Source: CBDFJH01 sp965198095
Lineage (GTDB): Bacteria; Latescibacterota; UBA2968; GCA-2709665
Assembly: GCA_965198095.1 (NCBI GenBank)
Contig: OZ240239.1
Location: forward strand, 124,001 to 188,000
DNA: 64,000 nucleotides
Direction of reading: 5' to 3'
The translations under genes and the position numbers were made by a program. The notes below the pieces were generated by a model. It searched no databases and was not told the DNA's origin. It saw only the letters and a list, made by a program, of their open reading frames with translations. Below are positions 51,677 through 60,088 of the stretch, piece after piece (positions within the stretch are counted from its first letter, which is position 1; each line of letters starts with the position of its first letter).

Positions 51677-52387
51677 TCAACCGGGCGCCGCCGGATATTC
51701 GCCGCACAGATAGCGGGTTCTTGCGACGTCCTCGTCCAGCTCGGGAAACCGGGTCATCGGTTCAAGAAAAAAATTGTCTGCCAGGTCATCGCAGACGCTG
51801 CTGACTTCCCCGCTCACGGTGTATTGCACGCCATCGACTTCGAGGCCGGTGCCCTCTTCGCCCCAGAACTGGTGAATGGTCCGCGCAGGAAGGCAGACGC
51901 TTCGGCCGGGCTCCAGGCAGACCCGGTCTCCCGGATTCAACGCAACCGTCTGACCGTCTACCTGCAACGTAAAGGGTTCGTCCGATCGCTTCCCGTCGTC
52001 CGTCGCCTTGCAGACCTCCACGAGGATATTGCCGCCGCTCCGGTTGATGATATCCTCCCGCTTCGAAAGGTGGAAATGTGCCGGGGCGCGCTGGTTTTCA
52101 GGGTCCAGAATGAGTTTTTCCGCATAGGTCTTCGGATAGTTCGCGTTCTTGGCCGACCCGTTCCGGAGCGTCAGCAGCGTCCGACCGATTTCCTTGAACC
52201 GCCCGCTTCCGAAATCGGTCACGTCCCAGCCCAACATGCAGTCGCGAATCTCGTCGGCTTCGGGACCCTTCTTCTGCCAGTCCTCCACGTTCCAGAACGC
52301 GAACGGCGGCAGATGAAACCCGAAGTGTTGGAAGACCTGTATCGCGGTCTCGACAGATCGCTCTATTTCAGACCGCTTTAATAGCAT
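51677..52387 (-). CDS. D-lyxose ketol-isomerase
   Basis: 236 residues, ATG at 52387 with GGAGGTAGAG upstream. Cupin-fold isomerase with the family signatures WDVTDFGSGRF, LLTLRNG, YAEKLI and the metal-binding PAHFHLSKREDIINRSGGN (two His and a Glu) plus IHQFWGE (third His). It interconverts D-lyxose and D-xylulose; related enzymes also take D-mannose/D-fructose. Cytosolic. It lies 17 bp after the sulfatase, so both are probably in one transcript from the promoter at 53955. Confidence 0.9.
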   Translation of the reverse strand: MLLKRSEIERSVETAIQVFQHFGFHLPPFAFWNVEDWQKKGPEADEIRDCMLGWDVTDFGSGRFKEIGRTLLTLRNGSAKNANYPKTYAEKLILDPENQRAPAHFHLSKREDIINRSGGNILVEVCKATDDGKRSDEPFTLQVDGQTVALNPGDRVCLEPGRSVCLPARTIHQFWGEEGTGLEVDGVQYTVSGEVSSVCDDLADNFFLEPMTRFPELDEDVARTRYLCGEYPAAPG

Positions 52388-52404
52388 TCTCTACCTCCAT
52401 CGCT

Positions 52405-53910
52405 CTAGCTTTCTTTCGTCTCTCGCCTTTTAACGATCTCCGACCACGGAACGCCCTTTTCGATGTCCCTGATTTCCCGGGAGAAGGCCTCGTGGTGATA
52501 ACCCGGCACGGAGGCGAACCTCACCCCTTCGGGCAGCGCTCCGTGCAGCAGCGGCGGACAAGACCGGTAGCGCAAGAGGTCCATCAGCAGGGCCTCCCGA
52601 ATCTCCCGGTAGTCGGGGTCGTGCCACCTGTTGTAAATCTCTCCCGGATCCGTCCGGTGGTCGTAGATCTCGCTCTCGTCCCCTGTCAAATCGAAGGTGA
52701 TGCGGAAGTCTTCTGTCCGCATCGACATGTGGTGATAGTCCTTCACGTGTTCGCATAGGACCGCCCGTTTGTTCCACTCCTCCTTGCCCAGAATCGCTGG
52801 GACGAGGCTCCGTCCCTGAACCGTGTTCGGCGTCTCAAGGCCGAGCAGTTCAGTTAGCGTCGGATAGAGATCCACAGACTCCACGAACTTGCCGAACTCC
52901 TCTCCCGAAGGCAGCCCACTCGGGTAGCGAATAATCAGGGGAACCTTGTGAACGCATTCGTAAAACCCGAGGTTCTTCCAGATCAGTCCGTGCTCACCCG
53001 CGAAGTCTCCGTGGTCGGAGGCGTAGATGACGATCGTATCTTCCAGGATGCCCTGGGCCTCCAGCTCCGCAAGCATCCTTCCGATCTGCTCATCGATCAG
53101 GGTGACGAGCGCGTAGTAGTAAGCGATACACTGTCTCAGGTGCGCGTCGTCCCTCGGCCGGTAGGGGTACCAGAGTTCGCCACGCATCGACTGCTGTTGC
53201 CGCTCTGACTTGCCCTCAAACGGGTCTTCGGCATTCGCAGGGACCGTTACCTCATCCGGATCGTAGAGGCGGTCATACGGCTCGGGCACGGTGAGCGGAT
53301 CGTGAGGCCGTTCGAAACAGACGTAGGCGAAGAACGGCTTGCCTTTGTCTCGCTCGCGGAGGTATTTCACTGCCTCGTCTCCGCACCAGACCTCCATCGA
53401 GTGTTCCAGTGGCAAGGGCGACGTGACCGCGCAGTCGGGGTGCTGCTTCCATTTGCTCGTATTGTCGTAATCGTCCGCCACCCCTGCGTCAACCAGGCTT
53501 CGGAAGTAGTCGCACGTGAGCGGGTCGTCCGGCAGCGCATCGGTGTTCGTGCTGAAACAGGTAGTGTCGAACTCTCGTCGGGGCCAGTGCACCCCGATAT
53601 GTCCCTTTCCGATGAGCGCCGTCTCGTATCCGGCCTGCCTCAGGGTCGCCGTGATCGGATTCAGGTGGTCTGGCGGCTCATCGATGTTGCCGTGACGCCG
53701 ATGCCAGTGTTCGTAGATCCCGGTCAGGTAAGAGATGCGCGATGGGCCGCAGTGCGCGCTGTTGGCGTAGGCCCTGGCGAATCGAATGCCCTCCCGCGCG
53801 AGCCGGTCCATGTGGGGCGTCTGGAGCAGAGGCTCGCCCGCGCAGGACATACAGCGCGCATTATGCTGGTCGCTCAGTACAAAGAGGATGTTGGGCTGTC
53901 CGGAAGCCAT
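52405..53910 (-). CDS. Sulfatase, formylglycine-dependent
   Basis: 501 residues, ATG at 53910. Metal-binding PNILFVLSDQHNA, activation motif CGPSR (Cys54) in NSAHCGPSRISYLTG, ETALIGKGHIG, and IYASDHGDFAGEHGL. The CxPxR core needed for conversion to formylglycine is complete. No signal peptide. The C-terminal subdomain holds FRITFDLTGDESEIYD, typical of arylsulfatase-like S1 enzymes. First gene of a likely sulfatase/D-lyxose isomerase transcript with a near-consensus promoter. Substrate unknown. Confidence 0.93.
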   Translation of the reverse strand: MASGQPNILFVLSDQHNARCMSCAGEPLLQTPHMDRLAREGIRFARAYANSAHCGPSRISYLTGIYEHWHRRHGNIDEPPDHLNPITATLRQAGYETALIGKGHIGVHWPRREFDTTCFSTNTDALPDDPLTCDYFRSLVDAGVADDYDNTSKWKQHPDCAVTSPLPLEHSMEVWCGDEAVKYLRERDKGKPFFAYVCFERPHDPLTVPEPYDRLYDPDEVTVPANAEDPFEGKSERQQQSMRGELWYPYRPRDDAHLRQCIAYYYALVTLIDEQIGRMLAELEAQGILEDTIVIYASDHGDFAGEHGLIWKNLGFYECVHKVPLIIRYPSGLPSGEEFGKFVESVDLYPTLTELLGLETPNTVQGRSLVPAILGKEEWNKRAVLCEHVKDYHHMSMRTEDFRITFDLTGDESEIYDHRTDPGEIYNRWHDPDYREIREALLMDLLRYRSCPPLLHGALPEGVRFASVPGYHHEAFSREIRDIEKGVPWSEIVKRRETKES

Positions 53911-53954
53911 GTTCGATAAAATCTCGCAGATGACACGGAGAGACGACCGATTCC

Positions 53955-53983
53955 ATTACTAAGGAATCAGGTTTCACTGTCAA
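53955..53983 (-). promoter_or_regulatory. Predicted sigma70-type promoter of the sulfatase gene
   Basis: Minus-strand TTGACA (53983-53978), 17-bp spacer, AGTAAT (53960-53955; TAGTAAT one base wider). About 40 nt of leader to the ATG at 53910. Confidence 0.55.
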
Positions 53984-53995
53984 GCAGTAATTCGA

Positions 53996-54445
53996 TCATC
54001 GCTCGACTTGGACCCTCCTTGACGTGCCTTTTCTCGGAGTGACACGGACGACGCCCCGGTCCGCATCCACCACCACCCGATCCCCCGTCGCGATGGTCGA
54101 AAACGGGTCACGCTCCAGGTCCGTCATCATCGGGATGCCGTTCACGATGCACCCGAGGGCGGCCAGGCTGTCGACCTCCACGTTCACGAACGCCACCGGG
54201 GCATTTCCTTCCAGCCGGGCCAGGTTCAGCGTCATCGGCGTCCCGGAAGATCCCTTGGTCGAGCGGATCACGAGCACCCGATCCCTCAGTGATTCACCCT
54301 CCAGCGGATGTCCGGAGCCGATCACTTTCCCGGTAATCGCATCCACCTCGCCCCAGAAAGAGAGCGTGGCGTCCGCCACCAGCGCCGTCCCCTCGGCCCT
54401 TCCCATCACCACCCCTCTGCCCTTGATTTCGATCGTCTCAGCCAT
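53996..54445 (-). CDS. Aconitase X swivel (small) subunit
   Basis: 149 residues from the ATG at 54445, overlapping the end of the large subunit by 8 bp. DUF126/AcnX swivel domain: IKGRGVVMGRAEGTALV, FWGEVDAITGKVIG and the conserved Ser/Gly loop STKGSSGTPMTLN, then DGDRVVVDAD-type C-terminus (TGDRVVVDADRGVVRV). It closes the active site of the large subunit. Bacterial two-subunit AcnX enzymes include cis-3-hydroxy-L-proline dehydratases; archaeal ones act on mevalonate 5-phosphate. Confidence 0.88.
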   Translation of the reverse strand: MAETIEIKGRGVVMGRAEGTALVADATLSFWGEVDAITGKVIGSGHPLEGESLRDRVLVIRSTKGSSGTPMTLNLARLEGNAPVAFVNVEVDSLAALGCIVNGIPMMTDLERDPFSTIATGDRVVVDADRGVVRVTPRKGTSRRVQVER

Positions 54446-55691
54446 CTCCCATCCACTTCCCGGCAACGGCCGCCCGAATGCACGGTTCGGTCTCCGCGAT
54501 AATCATTTCTGCCCCCAGCATCCCCCGGGCATAATGCGCCTGTTTGAACCCGTGGGTTACGATGCGCTTGGCCGGGATCCGCATGTTCGTTGGGCAAGTG
54601 TCGCACAGGATCCGGCCGCCCGCAGCCTCGATCGCCTCCGTGTATCCCATCGCGTCCGCGTTCCCCTTGGTTCCCCGGGCCGTATCCACCCAGAGCCTCA
54701 CCCCCTGGGCGATCTTTTTCCCCCTCAGTAGGCCAGCAATCTCAGAAATTTCCTGGATAGACGCGTGAGGACAGCCAAGGATCACGGCGTCGATTTCGTC
54801 TCCGGTGTGGGTCCGAAGCGATTCATAGGTCTCCCTCAAGGCGGCATCGTCAAACACCGTCTCGGGCTCGGGCACATCGCCCTGAAACGCGGCCTCCAGT
54901 GTGGGAGCCTCGGGCGTCACGCCCGCGATGTGACACATCGTCACGCCCCCTGACGTCGCGAGCGCGGCGCACAGCTGCTTCGCCTCATCCTGTGACGGGC
55001 GTTCCACGCCGTTGAACACCGGAATACCCAAACCAGCCAACTTTCCCGAATAGTAACCGAGCGCCCCCCAGTCCGTCGGGCTGTCCAGGTCTGCGGTCAC
55101 GTCGATCCGCAGCGTCCCCTTCCGGTTCTCGTCCAGTAGGACACCGAACTCGGGTACCAGTCCTAGAAGCGACGCCGCGATCGCGCTCTCCGTCCCGTGC
55201 CGCACGGTTCTCGCCCCCAGGATCGAGTTGGCGTAGACCACCGCTGAAGACTCGGTCCAGGCGCAGACCTCCCCCTTCAGCGGAACGTTTCCGACGAGAT
55301 ACGGCGCGCACGTGAACGTCGGGATGAATCCGGCCTCAGCCGCCATGTCTGCCAGTTCCTTCTGCATCCGCACCTGCTCCGGATCGTTTTCAGGCACATC
55401 CTGATGGCCCTCCAGTGTGACGAAAGCGGCGTGGACTGTGCAGGTGCATCCCGGGTGCGTCTGGTGCGCGCAGGCCTCCTTCAGATCTTCCATATACCGG
55501 TCGAGTGTTTCCCGGGAAGCCCCTCTGGCCATCAGGTTGGGAACCGGCAGCAGCGCGTGCGTGTTCTCCACGCGCACCAGCCGCTGCGCACCCATCGCCT
55601 CGCCCCACGCGACCAGCCAGCGCATGCACTTGGCCAGGTAGTCGCCCTTGGCGCCGTCCAGAATGGCCTGCTGTTCTTCAGTAAGATCCAT
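54438..55691 (-). CDS. Aconitase X catalytic (large) subunit
   Basis: 417 residues, ATG at 55691. DUF521 family with the cluster-binding cysteines in place: Cys128 (FTCAPYL), Cys307 (LGCPHAS) and Cys363/Cys366 (CDTCPTN), plus GIPVFNGVERPS. Fe-S dependent dehydratase together with the small subunit encoded next. No proline racemase or hydroxyproline transporter is nearby to confirm the cis-3-hydroxyproline role, so the substrate is open and could be a sugar-derived hydroxy acid. A repeat pair follows upstream. Confidence 0.9.
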   Translation of the reverse strand: MDLTEEQQAILDGAKGDYLAKCMRWLVAWGEAMGAQRLVRVENTHALLPVPNLMARGASRETLDRYMEDLKEACAHQTHPGCTCTVHAAFVTLEGHQDVPENDPEQVRMQKELADMAAEAGFIPTFTCAPYLVGNVPLKGEVCAWTESSAVVYANSILGARTVRHGTESAIAASLLGLVPEFGVLLDENRKGTLRIDVTADLDSPTDWGALGYYSGKLAGLGIPVFNGVERPSQDEAKQLCAALATSGGVTMCHIAGVTPEAPTLEAAFQGDVPEPETVFDDAALRETYESLRTHTGDEIDAVILGCPHASIQEISEIAGLLRGKKIAQGVRLWVDTARGTKGNADAMGYTEAIEAAGGRILCDTCPTNMRIPAKRIVTHGFKQAHYARGMLGAEMIIAETEPCIRAAVAGKWMGDG

Positions 55692-55724
55692 ACGACTCTA
55701 ATTTTCTTATCACCAGAGTAACAA

Positions 55725-55797
55725 TCGCCGCCGGGAGGCGGCTCCTACCGGATCAATGAGTGCGATGTATCTGGTAGGAGCCAACTCCCGTTGGCGA
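55725..55797. repeat. RAYT-type palindromic unit, inverted orientation
   Basis: TCGCCGCCGGGAGGCGG + CTCCTACC, 28-bp spacer, GGTAGGAGCC + AACTCCCGTTGGCGA. This is the reverse orientation of the units at 36-37 kb with a diverged left arm (AACTCCCGTT instead of AGCTCCTGCT). Confidence 0.8.
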
Positions 55798-55831
55798 CGA
55801 AATGACTCACGGTGATTGCATACGGTTTTCC

Positions 55832-57352
55832 TTACTGTTTAGGAATCTGCAACGCATAAAGCTTCGCGTTGTCCATGGTAAAACGAACTCTGACCGGGAG
55901 ATGCGCTCCGATATCCGAGTTTCCCCTCCACGTGAACGTATGCGCCAGGCTGTCCCCCTTGAAGGTATCACAGTCCTCTCTGGAAAAGCCATCAACAACG
56001 TATCCATCCGAGGTTAGAAGTTCGGCGTCAATATAACCTCCGGACGCAACGGCGTTGACGACAAGTCGATTGCCCGGCGATTGAAGCGGTTTCGTCAACA
56101 GTGTAGGCGGGTAATTATTCTTGGTGCTTCTGTGCGAATTGTCGATCGCGTCGATGGAGACGAATCCGTCCAGCCGCAGCTTGGCCAGCCCGAGCTTTGT
56201 GTTACCACCCGCGTCGTGGCGGTTGTCCGTCCCGGTATAGTAAACCCAGTGCTCATCCCCGACCCGCATCGGGGCCTGTAACATTGCGCACATGCCCCAC
56301 TCCCAGCTTCCATCCGGACCGAGGGGCAGAAAAGGCCCGGTTCTCAGCCGTTCCCAGTGGAAACTGTCCCTGCTGTGCGAAAGGTACATATCCATCGTGT
56401 CGTGCGCCGTGTGATGTGTCCTCACGAAGCCGAGGTAGATGCTCTCGTAGTAGAACGCCTCCATGCCGTAGAAGTCCGTATCGAACGGATCCAGCGCGTC
56501 CTTGTCGATCACGGGCGCAGACATCGACCAGTGGATCAGGTCGTTGCTCTGCATCCTCTGGATCGATCGCTCCGTCCTGTGCACCAGCATCGGACTTGGA
56601 TAGGGATTTCGACAAAATCCAAGGTACTTCTTGCTCACGGGATCATACATGATACTAAGCGTCTCGTCTCCTCGCCCGGCACTGATCGGCCCCGGGTCCG
56701 GCGTCCAGTGGATCCCGTCGGGGGAATGGAAGACCGCCGGCTGTCCTCCTCCGTGACCCATCTTGTAGCGTCTGGACGGATCGGCCTCAGGATCCTTCAC
56801 GACGTATTGACACTTGGTCTCGTAAACGATGTTCGTGTCGCTGCCATCGGTGTGTTTCACCACGCCCAGCGGCGGCGTTTCCCACTTGATGCCGTCCTCC
56901 GAGGTGGCATACAGGATCCTATAGTTATAGCTTCGCACGGGCACACCTTCTACCGTCAGGCCGTTGTACCACATCTTCCAGATCCCGTCTTCTTCGTCGT
57001 AGAGGATCCTTGCCGGCCACGGCGCAGACCTGCCCTCCCAGTCGTGCGACCGCTGCATGATCGGATTGCCTTCGTACCGCACGGGCTGATTCACCGTCCG
57101 CGTCACGAAGGCGGTCGCCCTGAGCAGATGCCCTGGTACGTCCGCTTCGATCTTGTCGGTTGCCTCGCTCCATCCGTCCAGGTTCGTTCGCTCCTCGGCT
57201 GACGCCGGTATCCGCGGCTGTACCCATCGGGCCGTCTCCGCGAGACGAGGAGAAATCCAGCGCGTCGTCTCGATAATGTGGTCGTCCACAAAAAGCTGCT
57301 TGCGTGTACCGACATCAACGATCAGTTCTGATCCTGGAACCTGTAACCTCAT
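55832..57352 (-). CDS. Beta-propeller (GH32/43-like fold) protein, twin 1
   Basis: 506 residues, ATG at 57352 with AAGGAGG upstream. N-terminus MRLQVPGSELIVDVGTR then KQLFVDDHIIETTRW, blades with YDEEDGIWKMWYNG, TSEDGIKWETPPLG, SPDGIHWTPDPGP, MQSNDLIHWSM and HSRDSFHWERL, then LRLDGFVSIDAID and the C-terminal sandwich (GFSREDCDTFKGDSLAHTF, LYALQIPKQ). Tandem twin of 57434-58969, same family as 46308 and the end of 16409. No signal peptide. Glycan-related by fold; not assignable to a GH family by eye. Confidence 0.78.
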   Translation of the reverse strand: MRLQVPGSELIVDVGTRKQLFVDDHIIETTRWISPRLAETARWVQPRIPASAEERTNLDGWSEATDKIEADVPGHLLRATAFVTRTVNQPVRYEGNPIMQRSHDWEGRSAPWPARILYDEEDGIWKMWYNGLTVEGVPVRSYNYRILYATSEDGIKWETPPLGVVKHTDGSDTNIVYETKCQYVVKDPEADPSRRYKMGHGGGQPAVFHSPDGIHWTPDPGPISAGRGDETLSIMYDPVSKKYLGFCRNPYPSPMLVHRTERSIQRMQSNDLIHWSMSAPVIDKDALDPFDTDFYGMEAFYYESIYLGFVRTHHTAHDTMDMYLSHSRDSFHWERLRTGPFLPLGPDGSWEWGMCAMLQAPMRVGDEHWVYYTGTDNRHDAGGNTKLGLAKLRLDGFVSIDAIDNSHRSTKNNYPPTLLTKPLQSPGNRLVVNAVASGGYIDAELLTSDGYVVDGFSREDCDTFKGDSLAHTFTWRGNSDIGAHLPVRVRFTMDNAKLYALQIPKQ

Positions 57353-57392
57353 TGATAAGCCTCCTTATCTCGATCCACGATTAGCGGGTTTG

Positions 57393-57430
57393 CGGTACCC
57401 GGTACCCGTATTTGACTTCCCAGTACCCGG
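57393..57430 (-). repeat. GGTACC-bounded 3' element, copy 6
   Basis: GCGGTACCCGGTACCCGTATTTG-ACTTCCCAGTACCCGG on the plus strand, 3 bp behind the stop at 57434, with CGATCCACGATTAGCGGG beside it. Confidence 0.75.
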
Positions 57431-57433
57431 TCT

Positions 57434-58969
57434 CTACTCTTGCGGAATTTGCAGGGCGAAGAGTCTCGCGTTATCCATGTAAAACCGAACTCTGATGGGA
57501 ATGCAGCCACCTATATCCGCGTTTCCTTTCCAGGTGAACGTATGCGCCAGACTGTCCCCGTTGAACGTATCGCAGTCTTCCCTGGAATGCCCGTCGATCA
57601 CGTTTCCATCTGTTGTCAACAACTCGGCGTCGAGATATCCCCCGGAAGCGACCGCGTTCACGACGAGCCGGTTTCCCGGCGATTGTAGCGGTTTGGTCAA
57701 CAGCGTCGGCGGGTAGTTCCTTCCCGCGCGTCGGTGCGCGTTGTCGATCGCGTCGATCGACACGAACCCGTCCAGGCGAAGCTTCGCCAGCCCCAGACCC
57801 GCAGCATCACCATCCCCACCATCGTGCAGTCCCGCTACGCCCGTATAGTAGAACCAGAGCTCATCACCGACCCTCATCGGGGCCTGAAACATCTGGGCCA
57901 TGCCCCATTCCCAACTCCCGTCTGATCCTCGAGGCAGAAAAGGTCCGGTCCGTATCCGCTCCCAGTGGAAACTGTCTCTGCTGTGGGACAGCCACACCTC
58001 CATGTGATCAGGGCCCGTTCGGTGAATGTTCACAAATCCCAGATACATACTCTCATAGTACATCCCCTGCAAACCGTAAAAGTCGGTGTCGAAAGGATCC
58101 AGCGGGTCCTTGTCGATGATGGGGGCCGATATCGACCAGTGGATCAGATCATTGCTCTGCAGCCTCTGGGTCGATCGCTCCGTCCGGTGGGTCAGCCACG
58201 GTTCAGGATAGACGTTTCGGCAGAACCCGAGATATTTCTTGCTCACGGGGTCATACATGATGGACAGGGTCTCGTCCCCTCGGTCGCTCTGGGTCGGACC
58301 CGGGTCGGGCGTCCAGTGGATTCCGTCGGGGGAATGGTAGACCGAGGCATCGATCGGGGGGTCCCAGTGGAGCAACGGACCGTGACCCATCTTGTAACGC
58401 CTGGAAGGGTCTGCGTCTTTGTCCTTCACAACGTACTGACTCTTGCATTCGTTCACGATATTCGTGTCGTTCCCATCTCTGTCTTTCGCGACCCCCAGCG
58501 TCGGTCTTTCCCACGTGATGCCGTCTTCAGACGTGGCATACATCGTGTTGTACACGATCTTCCGTTCAGGGAACTCGTCGACGGTCACGCCGAGGTACCA
58601 CATCTTCCAGATCCCGTCTTCCTCATCGTACATAATGTCCGTCGGGTGTGGAGCACTCCTACCCTCCCATGGATGTGCCCTCTGCATGATCGGATTACCC
58701 TCGTACCGCTCAGGCTGATTCATGTTCCGGGTCACGAACGCCGTCGCCCTCAGCAGGTGACCAGGGACATCTCCCACGATCTTGTCGGTCGCCTCGCTCC
58801 ATCCGTCCAGATCGGTCCGGGCTCGGGCAGGCGGCTGCACCCATCGGGCTGTCTCGGCAAGTCGTGGAACAATCCAGCGGGTTGTCTCTATGATGTAGTC
58901 ATCCACGAACAGCTGCTTACGCGTACCGATGTCAACGATGAACTCTGACCCTGGAACCTGTAGCCTCAT
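57434..58969 (-). CDS. Beta-propeller (GH32/43-like fold) protein, twin 2
   Basis: 511 residues, ATG at 58969. Collinear with 55832-57352 and sharing most residues: KQLFVDDYIIETTRW, YDEEDGIWKMWYLG, TSEDGITWERPTLG, SPDGIHWTPDPGP, LQSNDLIHWSI, HSRDSFHWERI, LRLDGFVSIDAID, HSREDCDTFNGDSLAHTF and the end LFALQIPQE. A recent tandem duplication; the GGTACC element sits between the twins rather than inside either. Cytosolic by sequence, function as for the twin. Confidence 0.78.
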   Translation of the reverse strand: MRLQVPGSEFIVDIGTRKQLFVDDYIIETTRWIVPRLAETARWVQPPARARTDLDGWSEATDKIVGDVPGHLLRATAFVTRNMNQPERYEGNPIMQRAHPWEGRSAPHPTDIMYDEEDGIWKMWYLGVTVDEFPERKIVYNTMYATSEDGITWERPTLGVAKDRDGNDTNIVNECKSQYVVKDKDADPSRRYKMGHGPLLHWDPPIDASVYHSPDGIHWTPDPGPTQSDRGDETLSIMYDPVSKKYLGFCRNVYPEPWLTHRTERSTQRLQSNDLIHWSISAPIIDKDPLDPFDTDFYGLQGMYYESMYLGFVNIHRTGPDHMEVWLSHSRDSFHWERIRTGPFLPRGSDGSWEWGMAQMFQAPMRVGDELWFYYTGVAGLHDGGDGDAAGLGLAKLRLDGFVSIDAIDNAHRRAGRNYPPTLLTKPLQSPGNRLVVNAVASGGYLDAELLTTDGNVIDGHSREDCDTFNGDSLAHTFTWKGNADIGGCIPIRVRFYMDNARLFALQIPQE

Positions 58970-58999
58970 CGATGGCTCCCCTATTTCCGAAAGTTGATA

Positions 59000-59074
59000 T
59001 TCGCCGCCGGGAGGCGGCTCCTACCTGATGCATGGACGTATTGTATTCGGTAGGAGCCAGCTCCTGCTGGCGAA
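59000..59074. repeat. RAYT-type palindromic unit, inverted orientation
   Basis: TTCGCCGCCGGGAGGCGGC + TCCTACC, 24-bp spacer, GGTAGGAGCC + AGCTCCTGCTGGCGAA: an exact reverse-orientation version of the arms at 36999. It is joined directly to the 3' element at 59075. Confidence 0.85.
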
Positions 59075-59101
59075 CCCGTGTTTTGCCTTCCCGGCACCCG
59101 G
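59075..59101 (-). repeat. GGTACC-type 3' element, copy 7 (left block lost)
   Basis: CCCGTGTTTTGCCTTCCC-GGCACCCGG; the left GGTACC block is missing where the palindromic unit joins it. It ends 4 bp behind the stop at 59106. Confidence 0.7.
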
Positions 59102-59105
59102 TCCA

Positions 59106-60059
59106 TCACTCCTTTAGACTCACTTTCCACCCAACACTTCTGAGATAGTCCATCGCAAATCGGTTCTCTTCGTCCACCTCTTCTGGATTGCTGTAGTTCT
59201 TGTACTCTGTCTCCAGCGTGACCTCGCCTCGGTATCCGTACTTGTCCAGCGTCTCCCCAAGCTTGGCGAAATCCACCTCCCCTTTTCCCGGCGTTTTCTC
59301 CAGCTCATAGTCTCCGGATGGCGAATCTTTTCCCGCGGCATCTCGCAGGTGGATGTGCCAGAGTCGCTCGCCCAGAAAGCGCACATAATCTTCGATCTCG
59401 TAGCCGCTGGTATGCCAGTGTGTCGAATCGATAAGCGCGCCGACGTTGTCTGACCTCAGGGAGGAGAGCATGGTCTTCGACTTCTCCACGTCGTAGCACA
59501 GCCCCCATACGTGGGGCAGCTCCATCAGGAGTCTGACGCCGCATTCTGCCGCGTAGGCCGCTAAGCCATCAATCACCTCGGCGGAGGCTTTCAGCTCATA
59601 TTCCACATCTTCAATCTGTTTCCTCCTGCCCCCCTGCACGCAGATCTTGGGGATCCCGGTAACCTTAGCCTTGTCGATCATCAGCCGCACGCGCTCGATA
59701 TAGGCAGCGCCCTCCTCTGGGTCGTGGACCTTGAGGTAGATCAGTCTCTTCTTCGCCTCCCGAATCTCCTCCGTCTCTGCCCCGGACTGTTGCTCGACAG
59801 GCAGATTCGGGCGTTCCCATTGGCCCGTGTCGAAAATTGCCGTCAGACACGCGTTGACGGCGACCGGTTCCAGGGCGCATCGGTCCATTTGACGCTTAAC
59901 CTCCAGAGGATCTACCGAGTCAACCCCGTAGTGCTTGCTGTGCGTCACCTGGTCCGAAAGCTCTACCTTAGAAAAACCGTAGGCAGAGATATGCTCCAGC
60001 GCGACATCCAGCGGTGAAAGCGAGAATCCAAGCGTCGAACAGGCGGTAACCGTCGCCAA
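59106..60059 (-). CDS. Sugar phosphate isomerase/epimerase (xylose-isomerase-like TIM barrel)
   Basis: 317 residues from a TTG start at 60059 with GGGAG upstream. Fold signatures: ACSTLGFSLSPLDVALEHI, FSKVELSD, Glu in RLLMELPHVWG, Asp and His in GALIDSTHWHTSG, HIHLRDA and the last Glu in VTLETEYKNY, i.e. a full metal-binding set. Acts on a sugar or polyol, probably as isomerase or epimerase. It is 29 bp after the unknown-family gene at 60089, and both are likely driven by the promoter at 60954. Confidence 0.9.
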   Translation of the reverse strand: MATVTACSTLGFSLSPLDVALEHISAYGFSKVELSDQVTHSKHYGVDSVDPLEVKRQMDRCALEPVAVNACLTAIFDTGQWERPNLPVEQQSGAETEEIREAKKRLIYLKVHDPEEGAAYIERVRLMIDKAKVTGIPKICVQGGRRKQIEDVEYELKASAEVIDGLAAYAAECGVRLLMELPHVWGLCYDVEKSKTMLSSLRSDNVGALIDSTHWHTSGYEIEDYVRFLGERLWHIHLRDAAGKDSPSGDYELEKTPGKGEVDFAKLGETLDKYGYRGEVTLETEYKNYSNPEEVDEENRFAMDYLRSVGWKVSLKE

Positions 60060-60088
60060 ACGTGCGCTCCCTTCTGAGTTTGATGTCC

